Under the pieces are notes generated by a model. That model ran no database searches. It saw only the letters and a program-made list of their open reading frames with translations, and had not been told where the DNA came from. 64,000 bases of DNA, taken from NCBI RefSeq assembly GCF_019468465.1, contig NZ_CP080519.1, forward strand, positions 2,185,001 to 2,249,000, in the 5' to 3' direction. This DNA is from Amycolatopsis sp. DSM 110486 (GTDB taxonomy: Bacteria; Actinomycetota; Actinomycetes; Mycobacteriales; Pseudonocardiaceae). This document shows positions 1-9,248 of the stretch, in pieces; position 1 is the first letter of the stretch, and each line of letters opens with the position of its first letter. The translations under genes and the position numbers were made by a program.

Positions 1-1
1 C

Positions 2-559
2 GGCGACGTGACCGTGTGCGTGCTCGACCGGCCGCGCCACGAGCAGATCATCAAGGAGATCCGCGAGGCCGGCGCGCGCATCCGGTTCATCTCCGACGGC
101 GACGTCGCCGGTGCCATCGCCGCGGCCCGCCCGACGACCGGTGTCGACATGTTGATCGGCATCGGCGGCACGCCGGAAGGCATCATCGCCGCGTGCGCGA
201 TGAAGTGCCTCGGCGGTGAACTGCAGGGCCGGCTGTGGCCCAAGGACGACCTCGAGCGAGAGAAGGCCCTGGCCGCGGGCCACGACCTCGACCGCGTGCT
301 CACCAACGACGACCTCGTGCGCGGCGACAACATCTTCTTCTGCGCCACCGGCGTCACCGACGGAGACCTGCTGCGCGGCGTGCACTACCGCGCCGGCGGC
401 GCCACCACGCAGTCGATCGTGATGCGGTCCAAGTCCGGCACCGTCAGAATGATCGACGGTTACCACCGGCTGGAGAAGCTGCGGGCCTACTCGTCCGTGA
501 ACTTCGACGGCAACCTCGACGTGCGCGAGGACGAAGACGTCGTCCCGCCTCTGCCCTGA
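2..559 (+). CDS. glpX: Fructose-1,6-bisphosphatase class II (GlpX), 3' part
   Basis: Hydrolyses fructose 1,6-bisphosphate to fructose 6-phosphate in gluconeogenesis (cytosol). The gene runs in from the left edge; the GTG at position 8 is an internal valine codon, not a start, because GlpX proteins continue in frame upstream. The 185 visible residues are the C-terminal half. The GIGGTPEG stretch and the later MRSKSGTVR segment are typical of GlpX. The following order of fumarase matches the mycobacterial glpX-fum neighbourhood. The stop at 557-559 is 16 bases before the next start. Family assignment is firm; the N-terminal metal ligands lie outside the window. Confidence 0.93.
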   Translation, partial: GDVTVCVLDRPRHEQIIKEIREAGARIRFISDGDVAGAIAAARPTTGVDMLIGIGGTPEGIIAACAMKCLGGELQGRLWPKDDLEREKALAAGHDLDRVLTNDDLVRGDNIFFCATGVTDGDLLRGVHYRAGGATTQSIVMRSKSGTVRMIDGYHRLEKLRAYSSVNFDGNLDVREDEDVVPPLP

Positions 560-575
560 CCCAAGGAGTCGCCAG

Positions 576-1340
576 GTGCCCAAGCGGTTGTTCGCGCTGC
601 TGCTCACGTTCGTAGCCGCAGTGACCGCAGCGGCGCTCGCCGCCGGCAGCGCGACCGCCGGGCCGGCGCTCGTCGGCGGGACCGGCGCCGACGAGCCCTA
701 CCCGTTCGCGGTGTCGATGCACACCGAATCGGGCACGCTCTTCTGCGCCGGCTCGCTGATCACACCCACGTGGGTGGTCACCGCCGCCCACTGCATGTCC
801 GGAAAGGACCCGGCGACGCTCACGTTCCGCTTGGGCACCAACGAAAGCGACTCCGGCGGCGAGACGGCCCAGCCGGCGGAGATCGTGCTCAACCCGCACT
901 TCAACGCCTCGACGCAGACGGGTGACATCGCGCTCGTCCGCCTCGCCGCGCCCGCGAAGACGGCGCCGATCACCGTCGGAGGCGCCGCCGCGCCGGGCAC
1001 CCCGACCCGGGTGCTGGGCTGGGGCCAAACCTGCGCCACGCCCGGCTGCGGCGACCCCGTGCCGACTTTGCAGCAGCTCGACACGCACCTCGTCGAGGGC
1101 GCCAAGTGCACGTCGTCCTTCGACGGCACGGCCGAGCTCTGCACCGACAACCCGTCCGGCAAGGCCGGCTCCTGCTACGGCGACTCCGGCGGCCCCGAGC
1201 TCACCCGCGACGGCGACCGCTGGTCCCTCATCGGTGTGACCAGCCGCCCCGGCAACGGCTCCCCGACGTGCGCGACGGCGCCGTCGATCTACACGTCGGT
1301 GCCCGCGTACGCGCCGTGGATCGCGTCGAAGACCGGCTGA
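576..1340 (+). CDS. Secreted S1 (chymotrypsin-fold) serine protease
   Basis: 254 residues from a GTG start preceded by AAGGAG at 562-567. Residues 1-28 form a signal peptide (basic MPKR, then an Ala-rich core) with likely cleavage near ATAG. The catalytic triad is visible: His72 in TAAHC, Asp117 in GDIAL, Ser204 in GDSGGP. Residue 198, six before the serine, corresponds to position 189 of the S1 specificity pocket and is Gly, not the Asp of true trypsins, so cleavage after Lys/Arg is not expected. Several paired cysteines suit an exported protein. There is almost no propeptide: the ALVGG junction follows the signal directly. It converges on the reductase gene with one base between them. Confidence 0.9.
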   Translation: MPKRLFALLLTFVAAVTAAALAAGSATAGPALVGGTGADEPYPFAVSMHTESGTLFCAGSLITPTWVVTAAHCMSGKDPATLTFRLGTNESDSGGETAQPAEIVLNPHFNASTQTGDIALVRLAAPAKTAPITVGGAAAPGTPTRVLGWGQTCATPGCGDPVPTLQQLDTHLVEGAKCTSSFDGTAELCTDNPSGKAGSCYGDSGGPELTRDGDRWSLIGVTSRPGNGSPTCATAPSIYTSVPAYAPWIASKTG

Positions 1341-1341
1341 G

Positions 1342-2313
1342 TCACTCGGCGTTGCTGGAGTGGCCCGGGAACAGATGCGCGTCCGGGTCGAGCGCCACGG
1401 CGATGTTGTTCACCGCCGTCGCCGCTTCGCCGAAGCCGGTGGCGATGAGCTTCACCTTGCCCGGGTAGTGGGCCACGTCCCCGGCCGCGTAGACGCGCGA
1501 GCGAGCCGTCGCCATCGTCGAGTCGACCGTGATGGCGCGGTGGTCGATCTCCAGGCCCCAGCTCTCGATCGGCCCCAGATCGGCCGTGAATCCGAGCGCG
1601 GCGACCACGGCGTTGGCCGGCAGCGCGAGGTCCTCGCCGCCCTTCACCGACACCTCGATACCCTCCAGCGCACCTGAAGGCGACTCGACGAACCGCGTCA
1701 CCTCGGCGTCGGTGACCAGCGGCACGCCCAGCTCCCGCACCTGCCGCACGATCGACTCGGCCGCGCGGAACTTCCCGCGCCGGTGCACCAGCGTCACGCT
1801 CGCCGCCACCGGGTGCAGCGCCAGGCACCAGTCGAACGCCGAGTCCCCACCGCCGACCACGACCACGTGTTGCCCGGCGTGGACCTGCAGCGACGGCACG
1901 AAATGAACCATTCCGCGCCCCAGCCAGCCGTTGCCCGCGGGCAACGGGCGGGGCGTGAACTCGCCGATCCCGGCCGTGATCAGCACGGCGCCGGCGCTCA
2001 GCACGTCGCCGCCGTCGAGGGTCAGCTCGACGCGGTCTCCCACCGTTTCCAGCTTCTCGGCCTTGCGGCCCAGCAGGTACGTCGGGTTCCACGGCGCGGC
2101 CTGGTCGACGAGGCCTTGCACCAGGTCGCGGCCGCGGACCGCCGCGAAGCCGCCCACGTCGTAGATCATCTTCTCGGGGTACATCGCGGTGATCTGCCCG
2201 CCCGGCTCCGGCAGAGAATCGACGACGGCCATGGAAAGGCCGCGGAATCCCGCGTAGTAGGCGGCGAACAGCCCGGTCGGCCCGGCGCCGATGATCACGA
2301 GGTCGTAGTCCAT
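1342..2313 (-). CDS. Ferredoxin--NADP+ reductase, thioredoxin-reductase-like (FNR2 type)
   Basis: FAD- and NADPH-binding oxidoreductase expected to pass electrons between NADPH and ferredoxin or flavodoxin. The N-terminal GAGPTG loop (about residue 9) binds FAD and the central GGGDSA loop binds NADPH. The C-terminal AAGDV motif is the second FAD contact. The CxxC redox pair of true thioredoxin reductases is absent, which places it in the YumC-like FNR2 group. 323 residues is the usual length. It is alone on the minus strand, divergent from fumarase with about 137 bp between the starts. A generic FAD pyridine-nucleotide oxidoreductase is the alternative. Confidence 0.85.
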   Translation of the reverse strand: MDYDLVIIGAGPTGLFAAYYAGFRGLSMAVVDSLPEPGGQITAMYPEKMIYDVGGFAAVRGRDLVQGLVDQAAPWNPTYLLGRKAEKLETVGDRVELTLDGGDVLSAGAVLITAGIGEFTPRPLPAGNGWLGRGMVHFVPSLQVHAGQHVVVVGGGDSAFDWCLALHPVAASVTLVHRRGKFRAAESIVRQVRELGVPLVTDAEVTRFVESPSGALEGIEVSVKGGEDLALPANAVVAALGFTADLGPIESWGLEIDHRAITVDSTMATARSRVYAAGDVAHYPGKVKLIATGFGEAATAVNNIAVALDPDAHLFPGHSSNAE

Positions 2314-2450
2314 TTAGCTCGCTCCAGCCAGTGGTGGTTGGCGGTGATCGAGAACACAGCCATCCTAGTGCTATCCGGCGGGTGAATTACCGGATCGAGG
2401 TGGGCGACGCCACGACGCCGGATGCGCGAAACAGGGCCAGAATCGGGGGC

Positions 2451-3848
2451 ATGGCAGAACAGGAATACCGGATCGAACACGACACGATGGGTGAGGTCCG
2501 CGTCCCGGTCGACGCGCTCTACCGCGCGCAGACGCAGCGTGCCGTGGAGAACTTCCCCGTCTCCGGCCGCGGTCTCGAACGCGCTCAGATCCGCGCGCTG
2601 GGCCTGTTGAAGGCCGCCGCCGCGCGCGTGAACCAGAAGCTGGGCGTGCTGGACGCCGACCTCGCCGAGGCCATCGCCACGGCCGCCGACGGCGTCGCCG
2701 AGGGCAGGTACGACGACCAGTTCCCGATCGACGTGTTCCAGACCGGCTCCGGCACGTCGTCGAACATGAACGCCAACGAGGTCATCGCGACGCTCGCCAC
2801 CCGCGCCCTCGGCCGCGACGTGCACCCGAACGACCACGTCAACGCCTCACAGTCGTCCAACGACACGTTCCCGACGACCATCCACGTGGCCGCCACGGAA
2901 GCCGTGCTCACCGACGTCATCCCGGCCCTGGAGCACCTCGCCGGAGCGATCGAGACGCGCGCGCAGGAGTGGGCCGGCGTCGTGAAGTCCGGCCGCACGC
3001 ACCTGATGGACGCCGTGCCGATCACGCTGGGCCAGGAAGCCGGCGCGTGGGCCGCGCAGATCCGCTTCGGCATCGAGCGCCTGCAGTCCGGCATCGGGCG
3101 TCTCGGCGAGCTGCCCATCGGCGGCACCGCCGTCGGCTCCGGCCTCAACGCCCCCGACGGCTTCGGCGCGGCCGTTTCCGCGGAGCTGGCCGCGCTCACG
3201 GGCCTGCCGCTCACGGAGGCCCGCAACCACTTCGAGGCGCAGGCGACGCAGGACAGCGTGGTCGAGACGTCCGGCCACCTGCGCACCATCGCCGTGTCCC
3301 TCAACAAGATCGCGAACGACCTGCGCTGGCTCGGGTCCGGCCCGCGCACCGGCCTCGCCGAGCTGGCCCTGCCGGACCTCCAGCCGGGCTCCTCGATCAT
3401 GCCGGGCAAGGTCAACCCGGTCATCCCGGAGGCGACGCTGCAGGTCGTGGCCCAGGTCGTCGGCAACGACGCGGCCGTCGCCTTCGCCGGCGCGGCGGGC
3501 AACTTCCAGCTCAACGTGAACCTGCCCGTCATCGCCCGCAACGTCCTCGAGTCGGCCCGCCTGCTGGCCGCCGTCTCGCGCCTGCTGGCGGACAAGGTCT
3601 TCAACGGTGTCACCGCCAACGTCGAGCGCACCCGGCAGTACGCCGAGGGCTCGCCGTCCATCGTGACGCCGCTGAACTCCTACATCGGCTACGAAGCCGC
3701 GGCGGCGGTGGCGAAGCAGGCCCTCAAGGAGCTCAAGACCATTCGCGAGGTCGTGATCGAACGCGGCTTCGTCAAGGACGGCAAGCTGACGGAAGAGCAG
3801 CTCGACGAAGCTCTCGACGTCCTGCGTATGGCGCGCGGCGGCAAGTAG
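2451..3848 (+). CDS. fumC: Fumarate hydratase class II
   Basis: Iron-free fumarase of the TCA cycle (fumarate to L-malate), a homotetramer of the aspartase/fumarase superfamily. 465 residues from the ATG at 2451, the usual length; the frame is open upstream to 2331 but the upstream residues do not resemble fumarase and the family begins near [11 protein letters not shown]. Visible signatures are the substrate-loop motif [11 protein letters not shown], the SGRTHLMDA segment and the QSSNDTFPT region. It is followed by a strong terminator. The glpX-fum proximity is conserved in actinobacteria such as M. tuberculosis. Confidence 0.96.
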   Translation: MAEQEYRIEHDTMGEVRVPVDALYRAQTQRAVENFPVSGRGLERAQIRALGLLKAAAARVNQKLGVLDADLAEAIATAADGVAEGRYDDQFPIDVFQTGSGTSSNMNANEVIATLATRALGRDVHPNDHVNASQSSNDTFPTTIHVAATEAVLTDVIPALEHLAGAIETRAQEWAGVVKSGRTHLMDAVPITLGQEAGAWAAQIRFGIERLQSGIGRLGELPIGGTAVGSGLNAPDGFGAAVSAELAALTGLPLTEARNHFEAQATQDSVVETSGHLRTIAVSLNKIANDLRWLGSGPRTGLAELALPDLQPGSSIMPGKVNPVIPEATLQVVAQVVGNDAAVAFAGAAGNFQLNVNLPVIARNVLESARLLAAVSRLLADKVFNGVTANVERTRQYAEGSPSIVTPLNSYIGYEAAAAVAKQALKELKTIREVVIERGFVKDGKLTEEQLDEALDVLRMARGGK

Positions 3849-3862
3849 GGATTTTCCGCCTT

Positions 3863-3899
3863 ACGGCCCGCTTCCCGGCTCTTCCGGGAAGCGGGCCGT
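3863..3899 (+). terminator. Strong hairpin after fumC
   Basis: Perfect 16-bp stem (3863-3878 with 3884-3899) and a 5-base loop, 14 bases after the fumC stop. The next bases include short T runs (TTCGTCGTTT). It separates fumC from the formamide module. Confidence 0.8.
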
Positions 3900-3994
3900 T
3901 CGTCGTTTCACTGCGCCGTGCGGCCGACGAACCCGTCACCGCAAGTGGACAAGGCGTATCTCTACGCACAAATTCATTCCGGCGTATCGCTTCG

Positions 3995-4023
3995 TTGTGC
4001 CTGAAACACAGGGCTGGTAACGT
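3995..4023 (+). promoter_or_regulatory. Putative sigma-70-type promoter of the formamide module
   Basis: TTGTGC (3995-4000) and TAACGT (4018-4023) are separated by exactly 17 bases, a reasonable match to a vegetative actinobacterial promoter. It lies 100 bases before the FmdB-like start and directly upstream of the tandem repeat at 4052-4083. Predicted by eye only. Confidence 0.4.
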
Positions 4024-4051
4024 CGCTCACCGCTCTGATTTCCTTTTCCGC

Positions 4052-4083
4052 AGCGCAGTTTGATCACAGCGCGGTTTGATCAA
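4052..4083 (+). promoter_or_regulatory. 16-bp tandem direct repeat, probable operator
   Basis: AGCGCAGTTTGATCAC (4052-4067) is followed immediately by AGCGCGGTTTGATCAA (4068-4083), matching at 14 of 16 positions. Each unit contains the palindrome TGATCA. The pair lies 39 bases upstream of the FmdB-like start and downstream of the putative promoter, where a bound repressor could block transcription. The regulator is not identified. Confidence 0.45.
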
Positions 4084-4122
4084 TTCCGCCGCGAAGAGAG
4101 AGCAAGCAGTTGGGAGGCTGCG

Positions 4123-4413
4123 ATGGCGACGTACCAATATCGATGCGCCCGGGACGGTGTCTTCGAGGTGCGCCTGCCGATGGGGACGGCCTCGCCGAGC
4201 TCACAGTGTCCGGCCTGCGGTGGCGAAGCGGCCCGGAACTACTGCGCGCCGATGCTGTCACTCGCGCCGCGTGAGCTGGTCACGGCCATCGACCGGACCG
4301 AGAAAACTCGCGACGAGCCGGCCGTGGTGTCCGCGGTACCTCCCGTTCGCGGCCGGACGCGCGGGCCGGCACCGACATCGAATCCCGCGCTGCGACGTCT
4401 GCCGAGACCGTAG
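4123..4413 (+). CDS. fmdB: FmdB-family zinc-ribbon regulatory protein
   Basis: 96 residues from the ATG at 4123, preceded by GGGAGG at 4113-4118; an upstream in-frame ATG at 4060 gives an extension without family similarity. The N-terminus MATYQYRCARDG followed by CPACGG is the FmdB zinc-ribbon pattern with CxxC knuckles. The C-terminal half is Pro/Arg-rich and probably disordered. FmdB proteins are named from the formamidase locus of Methylophilus methylotrophus, and here too the gene sits directly before formamidase. It is a likely regulator of the module, but the family's biochemical role is poorly defined. Confidence 0.75.
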   Translation: MATYQYRCARDGVFEVRLPMGTASPSSQCPACGGEAARNYCAPMLSLAPRELVTAIDRTEKTRDEPAVVSAVPPVRGRTRGPAPTSNPALRRLPRP

Positions 4414-4587
4414 GCGAACGCGGCCCAGCCTGCGCCCTGCCGGGCAATGGCCCGCTCGCTGGGCCGGCGAAGAACAATTTGCGGCTGATGCCCGGAGTGC
4501 TCTGCGGAGCCGCCACGCTCGGCGTTGCGGAGGCGCACAGCACGCACATTGCCGGGTCGGTCACCCACCAAGCTGTCGGGAGATACC

Positions 4588-5841
4588 ATGCCGCAAGTTG
4601 TTTTCTCACTCGATTCCTCAAAGAAATTCACTGAACAAGCAATTGTCGGCCACAACCGGTGGCACGGGGATATTCCCGCCCAGGTTCAGGTCAAGCCAGG
4701 AGACTCGTTCCGCGTCCACTGCCGCGAATGGTTCGACGGCGCGATCCACAACGACGATTCTGCCGCAGACGTGCTGAACGCGCCGCTGCCCAGTGTGCAC
4801 GTGCTCAGCGGGCCGATCGCGGTCGAGGGCGCACAGCCGGGCGACCTCCTCATCGTCGACATCCTCGACGTCGGCCCGATCCCGCAGGAGGACTCGGGAC
4901 CGCTCGCCGGCCAGGGCTGGGGCTACACCGGTGTCTTCGCCACCAAGAACGGCGGCGGCTTCCTCACGGAGTGGTTCCCCGACGCGTACAAGGTGATCTG
5001 GGACTTCATGGGCGGGGTCGCCACCTCGCGGCACGTCCCGGGGGTCTCGTACACCGGCATCGTGCACCCGGGCCTGATGGGCACGGCTCCTTCCGGTGCG
5101 CTGCTCGCCAAGTGGAATGCGCGCGAACAGGCGCTGATCGACACCGACCCGGACCGGGTGCCACCGCTGGCGCTGCCCCCGCTGCCGGATTCCGCGATCC
5201 TCGGCAGCCTCACCGGCGCCGACTTCGACCGGGTCGCGGCGGAGGCCGCACGCACCGCGCCGCCGCGGGAGAACGGCGGGAACCAGGACATCAAGAACTT
5301 CACCAAGGGAACCCGGGTGTTCTACCCCGTCTTCGTCGACGGCGCGAAACTCTCGATGGGCGACCTGCACTTCTCGCAGGGCGACGGCGAGATCACCTTC
5401 TGCGGCGCCATCGAGATGGGCGGGTTCATGGACCTGCACGTCGACCTGATCAAGGGCGGGATGGAGACCTACGGCGTCTCCGAGAACGCGATCTTCATGC
5501 CCGGCAACGTCGACCCGCAGTACAGCCAGTGGCTCGCGTTCTCCGGCACCTCGGTCACGCTCGACGGGGTCCAGCACTACCTCGACTCGCACCTGTCGTA
5601 CCAGCGGGCCTGCCTGCACGCCATCGACTACCTGCAGAAGTTCGGCTACAGCGCGATCCAGGCGTACATGATCCTTGGCTCCGCGCCGATCGAGGGCAGG
5701 CTCTCGGGCGTGGTCGACATCCCGAACTCGTGCTCCACCGTGTATCTGCCCACTGCGATCTTCGACATCGACGTGCGTCCTTCGGCTTCCGGCCCGGCGC
5801 AGGTCGAACAGGGAATGAGCGTGCCGACGGCGAGTTTCTGA
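4588..5841 (+). CDS. fmdA: Formamidase (acetamidase/formamidase family)
   Basis: Hydrolyses formamide to formate and ammonia (cytosol). 417 residues from the ATG at 4588, the normal FmdA length; GTCGGGAG just upstream serves as ribosome site. The protein shows the family's N-terminal NRWHGDIP segment and the VSYTGIVHPGLMG and GCxxHF-like core regions typical of the FmdA_AmdA fold. A frame extension upstream to 4525 is dismissed because it lacks similarity. Its neighbours are an FmdB-like protein, a urea/amide channel and NAD formate dehydrogenase, which support formamide rather than acetamide as the substrate. Confidence 0.92.
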   Translation: MPQVVFSLDSSKKFTEQAIVGHNRWHGDIPAQVQVKPGDSFRVHCREWFDGAIHNDDSAADVLNAPLPSVHVLSGPIAVEGAQPGDLLIVDILDVGPIPQEDSGPLAGQGWGYTGVFATKNGGGFLTEWFPDAYKVIWDFMGGVATSRHVPGVSYTGIVHPGLMGTAPSGALLAKWNAREQALIDTDPDRVPPLALPPLPDSAILGSLTGADFDRVAAEAARTAPPRENGGNQDIKNFTKGTRVFYPVFVDGAKLSMGDLHFSQGDGEITFCGAIEMGGFMDLHVDLIKGGMETYGVSENAIFMPGNVDPQYSQWLAFSGTSVTLDGVQHYLDSHLSYQRACLHAIDYLQKFGYSAIQAYMILGSAPIEGRLSGVVDIPNSCSTVYLPTAIFDIDVRPSASGPAQVEQGMSVPTASF

Positions 5842-5936
5842 CGCCTGCACCGGCTCGGTGACCGGGCGGGAGGCGGCCTGTCTCCCGCCCGGTCCGGCAC
5901 GTCGAGAAAGCACCCCACCCGCCGGAGGAGGCGGTC

Positions 5937-7097
5937 ATGACCACTGCACCACCTGAACGCGGCCACCACGGGCCGTGGCGATGGATCAACGGCACCATGC
6001 CCGAGGTCGACGAACGGGCGCTGAAGGTGCCCGTAGTCGGGTTCGTCGAGTACTGCCTGCGCGGGATCGGGCAGGTGGTGTTCATGAACAGCCCGATCAC
6101 GGGCGCCTTCATCCTGCTGGCCGCTTGGCTCCAGGAGCCGTGGCTCGGATTCGGCGCCACAGTGGGGGTACTGGCCTCGACCCTCGCCGCACTGGCACTG
6201 GGGTTCGACCGAGACGCGATCCACGCGGGTCTCTACGGGTTCAACGGCGTGCTCGTCGGGCTCGGACTCGCCTTGTTCCTCTCACCGCAGTGGGACGGGA
6301 TCGTGATTCTGTGGATCATCCTGCTGAGCGCGGCATCGTCGATCCTGATGGCAGCACTCGCGGCCGCGTTCGGCGGCGCGTGGGGCGTGCCCCCCTTCAC
6401 GCTGGCCTTCAACATCATCACTCTGCTGTTCCTGATCACCGCACTGCACATCACGCGCGGGCGGCTCAGCGACGCGATCGCCCCGGCTGCACCCGAGGTG
6501 AACGGGCCCGCTGTGCGGACGTCACTCCGGGCGAGCGCCGACGCGGTCGGCAACACCGACGTGGTGGCCGTGATCAACGCGATCTTCCGCGGCATCGGCC
6601 AGCTGTTCTTCTGCAACAGCCTCCTCGCCGGTGTGCTGATCATCGTCGGCATCGCGTTCTGCTCCCGGATCGCCGCCATCTTCGCGCTGGTCGGCTCGGC
6701 CGTCGGGATGCTGACCGGCATGGCCCTCGGTGCCGACGGCGTGCTGATCTACAACGGCCTGTGGGGCTTCAACTCGTTCGACGCCGCGCTGGCGATCGCC
6801 GGCGTGTTCTACGTGCTGACCTGGCGCTCGGCGATACTCGGTGTGCTGTGTGCGATCTTCACCGCCTTGCTCTTCGGCGGCATCGCCTCGATCTTCGTGC
6901 CGTGGGGCCTGCCCGCACTCACCCTGCCGTTCGTCTTCGGGACGCTCACGTTCGTGCTGCTGAAGAACACGTCGAAGTACTTCGAGTGGGTGCCACCCTC
7001 GGAGGTCGTCACCCCTGAGGAACACCTGCGGCGCGCGCACCGCGAACACGCCATGGCGGCTTCCGGTAACCCGCAGCGGCAAACCGACACCGCATGA
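5937..7097 (+). CDS. Urea transporter (UT family) channel, probable amide/urea uptake
   Basis: 386-residue membrane protein with about ten hydrophobic segments in two homologous halves, each opening with a similar IGQ(V/L)xFxNS motif (about residues 37-45 and 221-229). The UT selectivity-filter motif (LPxxTxPF) is seen as LPALTLPF in the second half and in a degenerate form, VPPFTLAF, in the first. UT proteins passively conduct urea, and related channels sit in formamide/short-chain amide loci. Between formamidase and formate dehydrogenase, its likely role is entry of formamide or urea. The N- and C-terminal tails (residues 1-30 and 350-386) are hydrophilic. Confidence 0.87.
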   Translation: MTTAPPERGHHGPWRWINGTMPEVDERALKVPVVGFVEYCLRGIGQVVFMNSPITGAFILLAAWLQEPWLGFGATVGVLASTLAALALGFDRDAIHAGLYGFNGVLVGLGLALFLSPQWDGIVILWIILLSAASSILMAALAAAFGGAWGVPPFTLAFNIITLLFLITALHITRGRLSDAIAPAAPEVNGPAVRTSLRASADAVGNTDVVAVINAIFRGIGQLFFCNSLLAGVLIIVGIAFCSRIAAIFALVGSAVGMLTGMALGADGVLIYNGLWGFNSFDAALAIAGVFYVLTWRSAILGVLCAIFTALLFGGIASIFVPWGLPALTLPFVFGTLTFVLLKNTSKYFEWVPPSEVVTPEEHLRRAHREHAMAASGNPQRQTDTA

Positions 7098-7128
7098 CTT
7101 GTCCGGTCACTCAACCGAAGGGACTCTC

Positions 7129-8286
7129 GTGGCGAAAGTACTTTGTGTGCTCTACGACGACCCGGTCGACGGCTACCCGAGCTCGTATGCGCGGGACGGG
7201 GTTCCCCGTGTCGACCGCTATCCGGACGGCCAGACCACCCCGAGTCCGAGCGCGCTCGACTTCACCCCGGGAGAGCTACTCGGGAGTGTGTCCGGGGCGC
7301 TCGGGCTGCGCCGCTTCCTGGAGGCCGCCGGCCACGAGCTGGTGGTGACCTCCGACAAGGAGGGGCCCGACTCGGTGTTCGAGCGGGAGCTCCCGGACGC
7401 GGAAGTGGTGATCTCGCAACCGTTCTGGCCGGCATACCTGACCGCTGAACGCATCGCGAAGGCGCCGAAGCTGAAGCTCGCGATCACAGCGGGGATCGGC
7501 TCGGACCATGTCGACCTCGCCGCCGCGATCGAACACGGGATCACCGTCGCGGAGGTCACGTACTCCAACAGCGTCAGCGTGTCCGAACACGTCGTGATGA
7601 TGATCCTTTCCTTGGTGCGCAACTACCTTCCGGCGCACCAGTGGGTGCTCGACGGCGGGTGGAACATCGCGGACTGCGTCGCCCGCTCCTACGATCTCGA
7701 GGCGATGAACGTCGGCACCGTTGCCGCGGGCCGGATCGGGACCGCGGTGCTGCGCCGGCTGAAGCCGTTCGACGTCCGGTTGCATTACACCGACCGGCAC
7801 CGGCTCCCGGCGGAGGTCGAGGCGGAGTTGGACGTCACCTACCACCCGGACGCCCAGTCGCTGGTGCGGGTGTGCGACGTCGTCACGATCAACGCTCCGT
7901 TGCACCCCGAAACCGAGAACATGTTCGACGACGCCCTGATCGGCCAGATGAAACGGGGCGCCTACCTGGTCAACACGGCGCGGGGAAAGATCTGCGACCG
8001 GGACGCGGTCGTGCGGGCCCTGGAATCGGGTCAGCTGGCCGGGTATGCCGGCGACGTGTGGTTCCCGCAGCCCGCGCCACAGGACCACCCGTGGCGGACG
8101 ATGCCGCACCACGGCATGACCCCGCACACGTCCGGCACCTCGCTGTCGGCGCAAGCCAGGTATGCCGCCGGGGCGCGGGAGATCCTCGAGTGCTACTTCG
8201 CGGGCCACCCGATCCGCGACGAGTACCTGATCGTCGAAGGAGGCAGCCTGGCCGGGACCGGCAAGCATTCCTACAGCTCGAAGTGA
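7129..8286 (+). CDS. fdh: NAD-dependent formate dehydrogenase (metal-free, D-2-hydroxyacid dehydrogenase family)
   Basis: Oxidises formate to CO2 with reduction of NAD+. 385 residues from the GTG at 7129 (GAAGGGA six bases upstream). Residues characteristic of Pseudomonas-type FDH are present: Asn147, Arg285 in NTARGK, Asp309 and Gln314 in the AGDVWFPQP region, and catalytic His333 in TPHTSG. The Rossmann segment is GTVAAGRIG (about 196-204), and Asp222 after the second strand predicts NAD preference. This is the cofactor-free enzyme, not a molybdenum formate dehydrogenase. It completes the path from formamide to CO2, recovering a reducing equivalent. Confidence 0.93.
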   Translation: MAKVLCVLYDDPVDGYPSSYARDGVPRVDRYPDGQTTPSPSALDFTPGELLGSVSGALGLRRFLEAAGHELVVTSDKEGPDSVFERELPDAEVVISQPFWPAYLTAERIAKAPKLKLAITAGIGSDHVDLAAAIEHGITVAEVTYSNSVSVSEHVVMMILSLVRNYLPAHQWVLDGGWNIADCVARSYDLEAMNVGTVAAGRIGTAVLRRLKPFDVRLHYTDRHRLPAEVEAELDVTYHPDAQSLVRVCDVVTINAPLHPETENMFDDALIGQMKRGAYLVNTARGKICDRDAVVRALESGQLAGYAGDVWFPQPAPQDHPWRTMPHHGMTPHTSGTSLSAQARYAAGAREILECYFAGHPIRDEYLIVEGGSLAGTGKHSYSSK

Positions 8287-8308
8287 CTGCCCTTCCTGCC
8301 TGGATGTT

Positions 8309-9145
8309 TCAGGAGATGACCCGGAGCCGCCCTGGTGGCCGGAGGCGGAGTTCCGCGACGACCCGAGCCGTTTCTTCGTCGTCCGGCAGGAAGACGACCA
8401 GCTGCTGCGCGTCCTCCGCGAGTTCCAGGGTCTCCCTGTTCAGCCGCAACGAACGTCCGCCCGGGTGGTTCAGCCGCAGAACTCCACGTCGTGGCACGAC
8501 GGTCGAGTTCAGCCGGCTGGTGAACTCCGGACCGGCGACGGGCGCGAGTTCCGCCGTGAGCCACTCCGAGTTCTCGACCGCGGGGCCCAGCCACAGGTCG
8601 AACGCCCGCTCGTCCGCGACCTCGGCCCAGTCGGCGAAGAACGCGCGGGCACGGGGGTCGGTGAAGACGTAGCGGGTGAGGTTCGGGGCCTCGGCGTCGA
8701 GCAGTCCCGTTCCGCTCGTCACCGCGGCGAAGCCGCTGGTGTGGGCGAGGATGTCGCCCAGCCGGTTGGTGACCGCGGCGATGCCGGGTTCGAGCAGCCG
8801 GAGCGTCTGGAGGACCTGGGCACGCACATCCCACCGCACGGGTGCGGGCCGGACGTGGGCCGTGCACTCCCCGCCGGTGATCTTCGTGAGGTAGCGCAGG
8901 TGGGTGCGCTCGGCGGCGGCCAGGCTGAGCGCGTCGGCGAGGGCGTTCACCACCGACACGGACGGGTTGCGGTCGCGGCCCTGCTCGATTCGCGTGAGGT
9001 ATTCGACGCTGATGCCGGCCCGCGCGGCGAGGTCGGACCGCCGCAGGCCGGGCGAGCGGCGACGGCCGTGCGAAGGCAGGCCCAGCGTGTCCGGCTGGGT
9101 GCTGTCGCGCTTGGCCCGGATGAAGTCCCCCAGCGGCGTCCCCAT
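8309..9145 (-). CDS. XRE-type helix-turn-helix regulator with MmyB-like ligand-binding domain
   Basis: 278 residues from the ATG at 9145; an ATG four codons upstream (9157) is the alternative. Residues about 20-75 form the helix-turn-helix (SDLAARAGISVEYLTRIEQG) with the R(S/R)PGLRR lead-in characteristic of the MmyB group. The rest matches the MmyB-like domain that often binds fatty-acid-like or hydrophobic ligands. It is divergent from the flavin reductase at 9249 with about 100 bp between, so that gene is its most likely target. It converges on fdh with 22 bp between. Confidence 0.87.
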   Translation of the reverse strand: MGTPLGDFIRAKRDSTQPDTLGLPSHGRRRSPGLRRSDLAARAGISVEYLTRIEQGRDRNPSVSVVNALADALSLAAAERTHLRYLTKITGGECTAHVRPAPVRWDVRAQVLQTLRLLEPGIAAVTNRLGDILAHTSGFAAVTSGTGLLDAEAPNLTRYVFTDPRARAFFADWAEVADERAFDLWLGPAVENSEWLTAELAPVAGPEFTSRLNSTVVPRRGVLRLNHPGGRSLRLNRETLELAEDAQQLVVFLPDDEETARVVAELRLRPPGRLRVIS

Positions 9146-9248
9146 GTCACCGAGCATAAGCCGATCCGGGCGTGCTCAGCGTGGCCGTACGGGGGCCAGC
9201 CTGAGCGCGGTCTGGTTGCCGGCCCTGCTGAACCCCACGGTGGTGACC

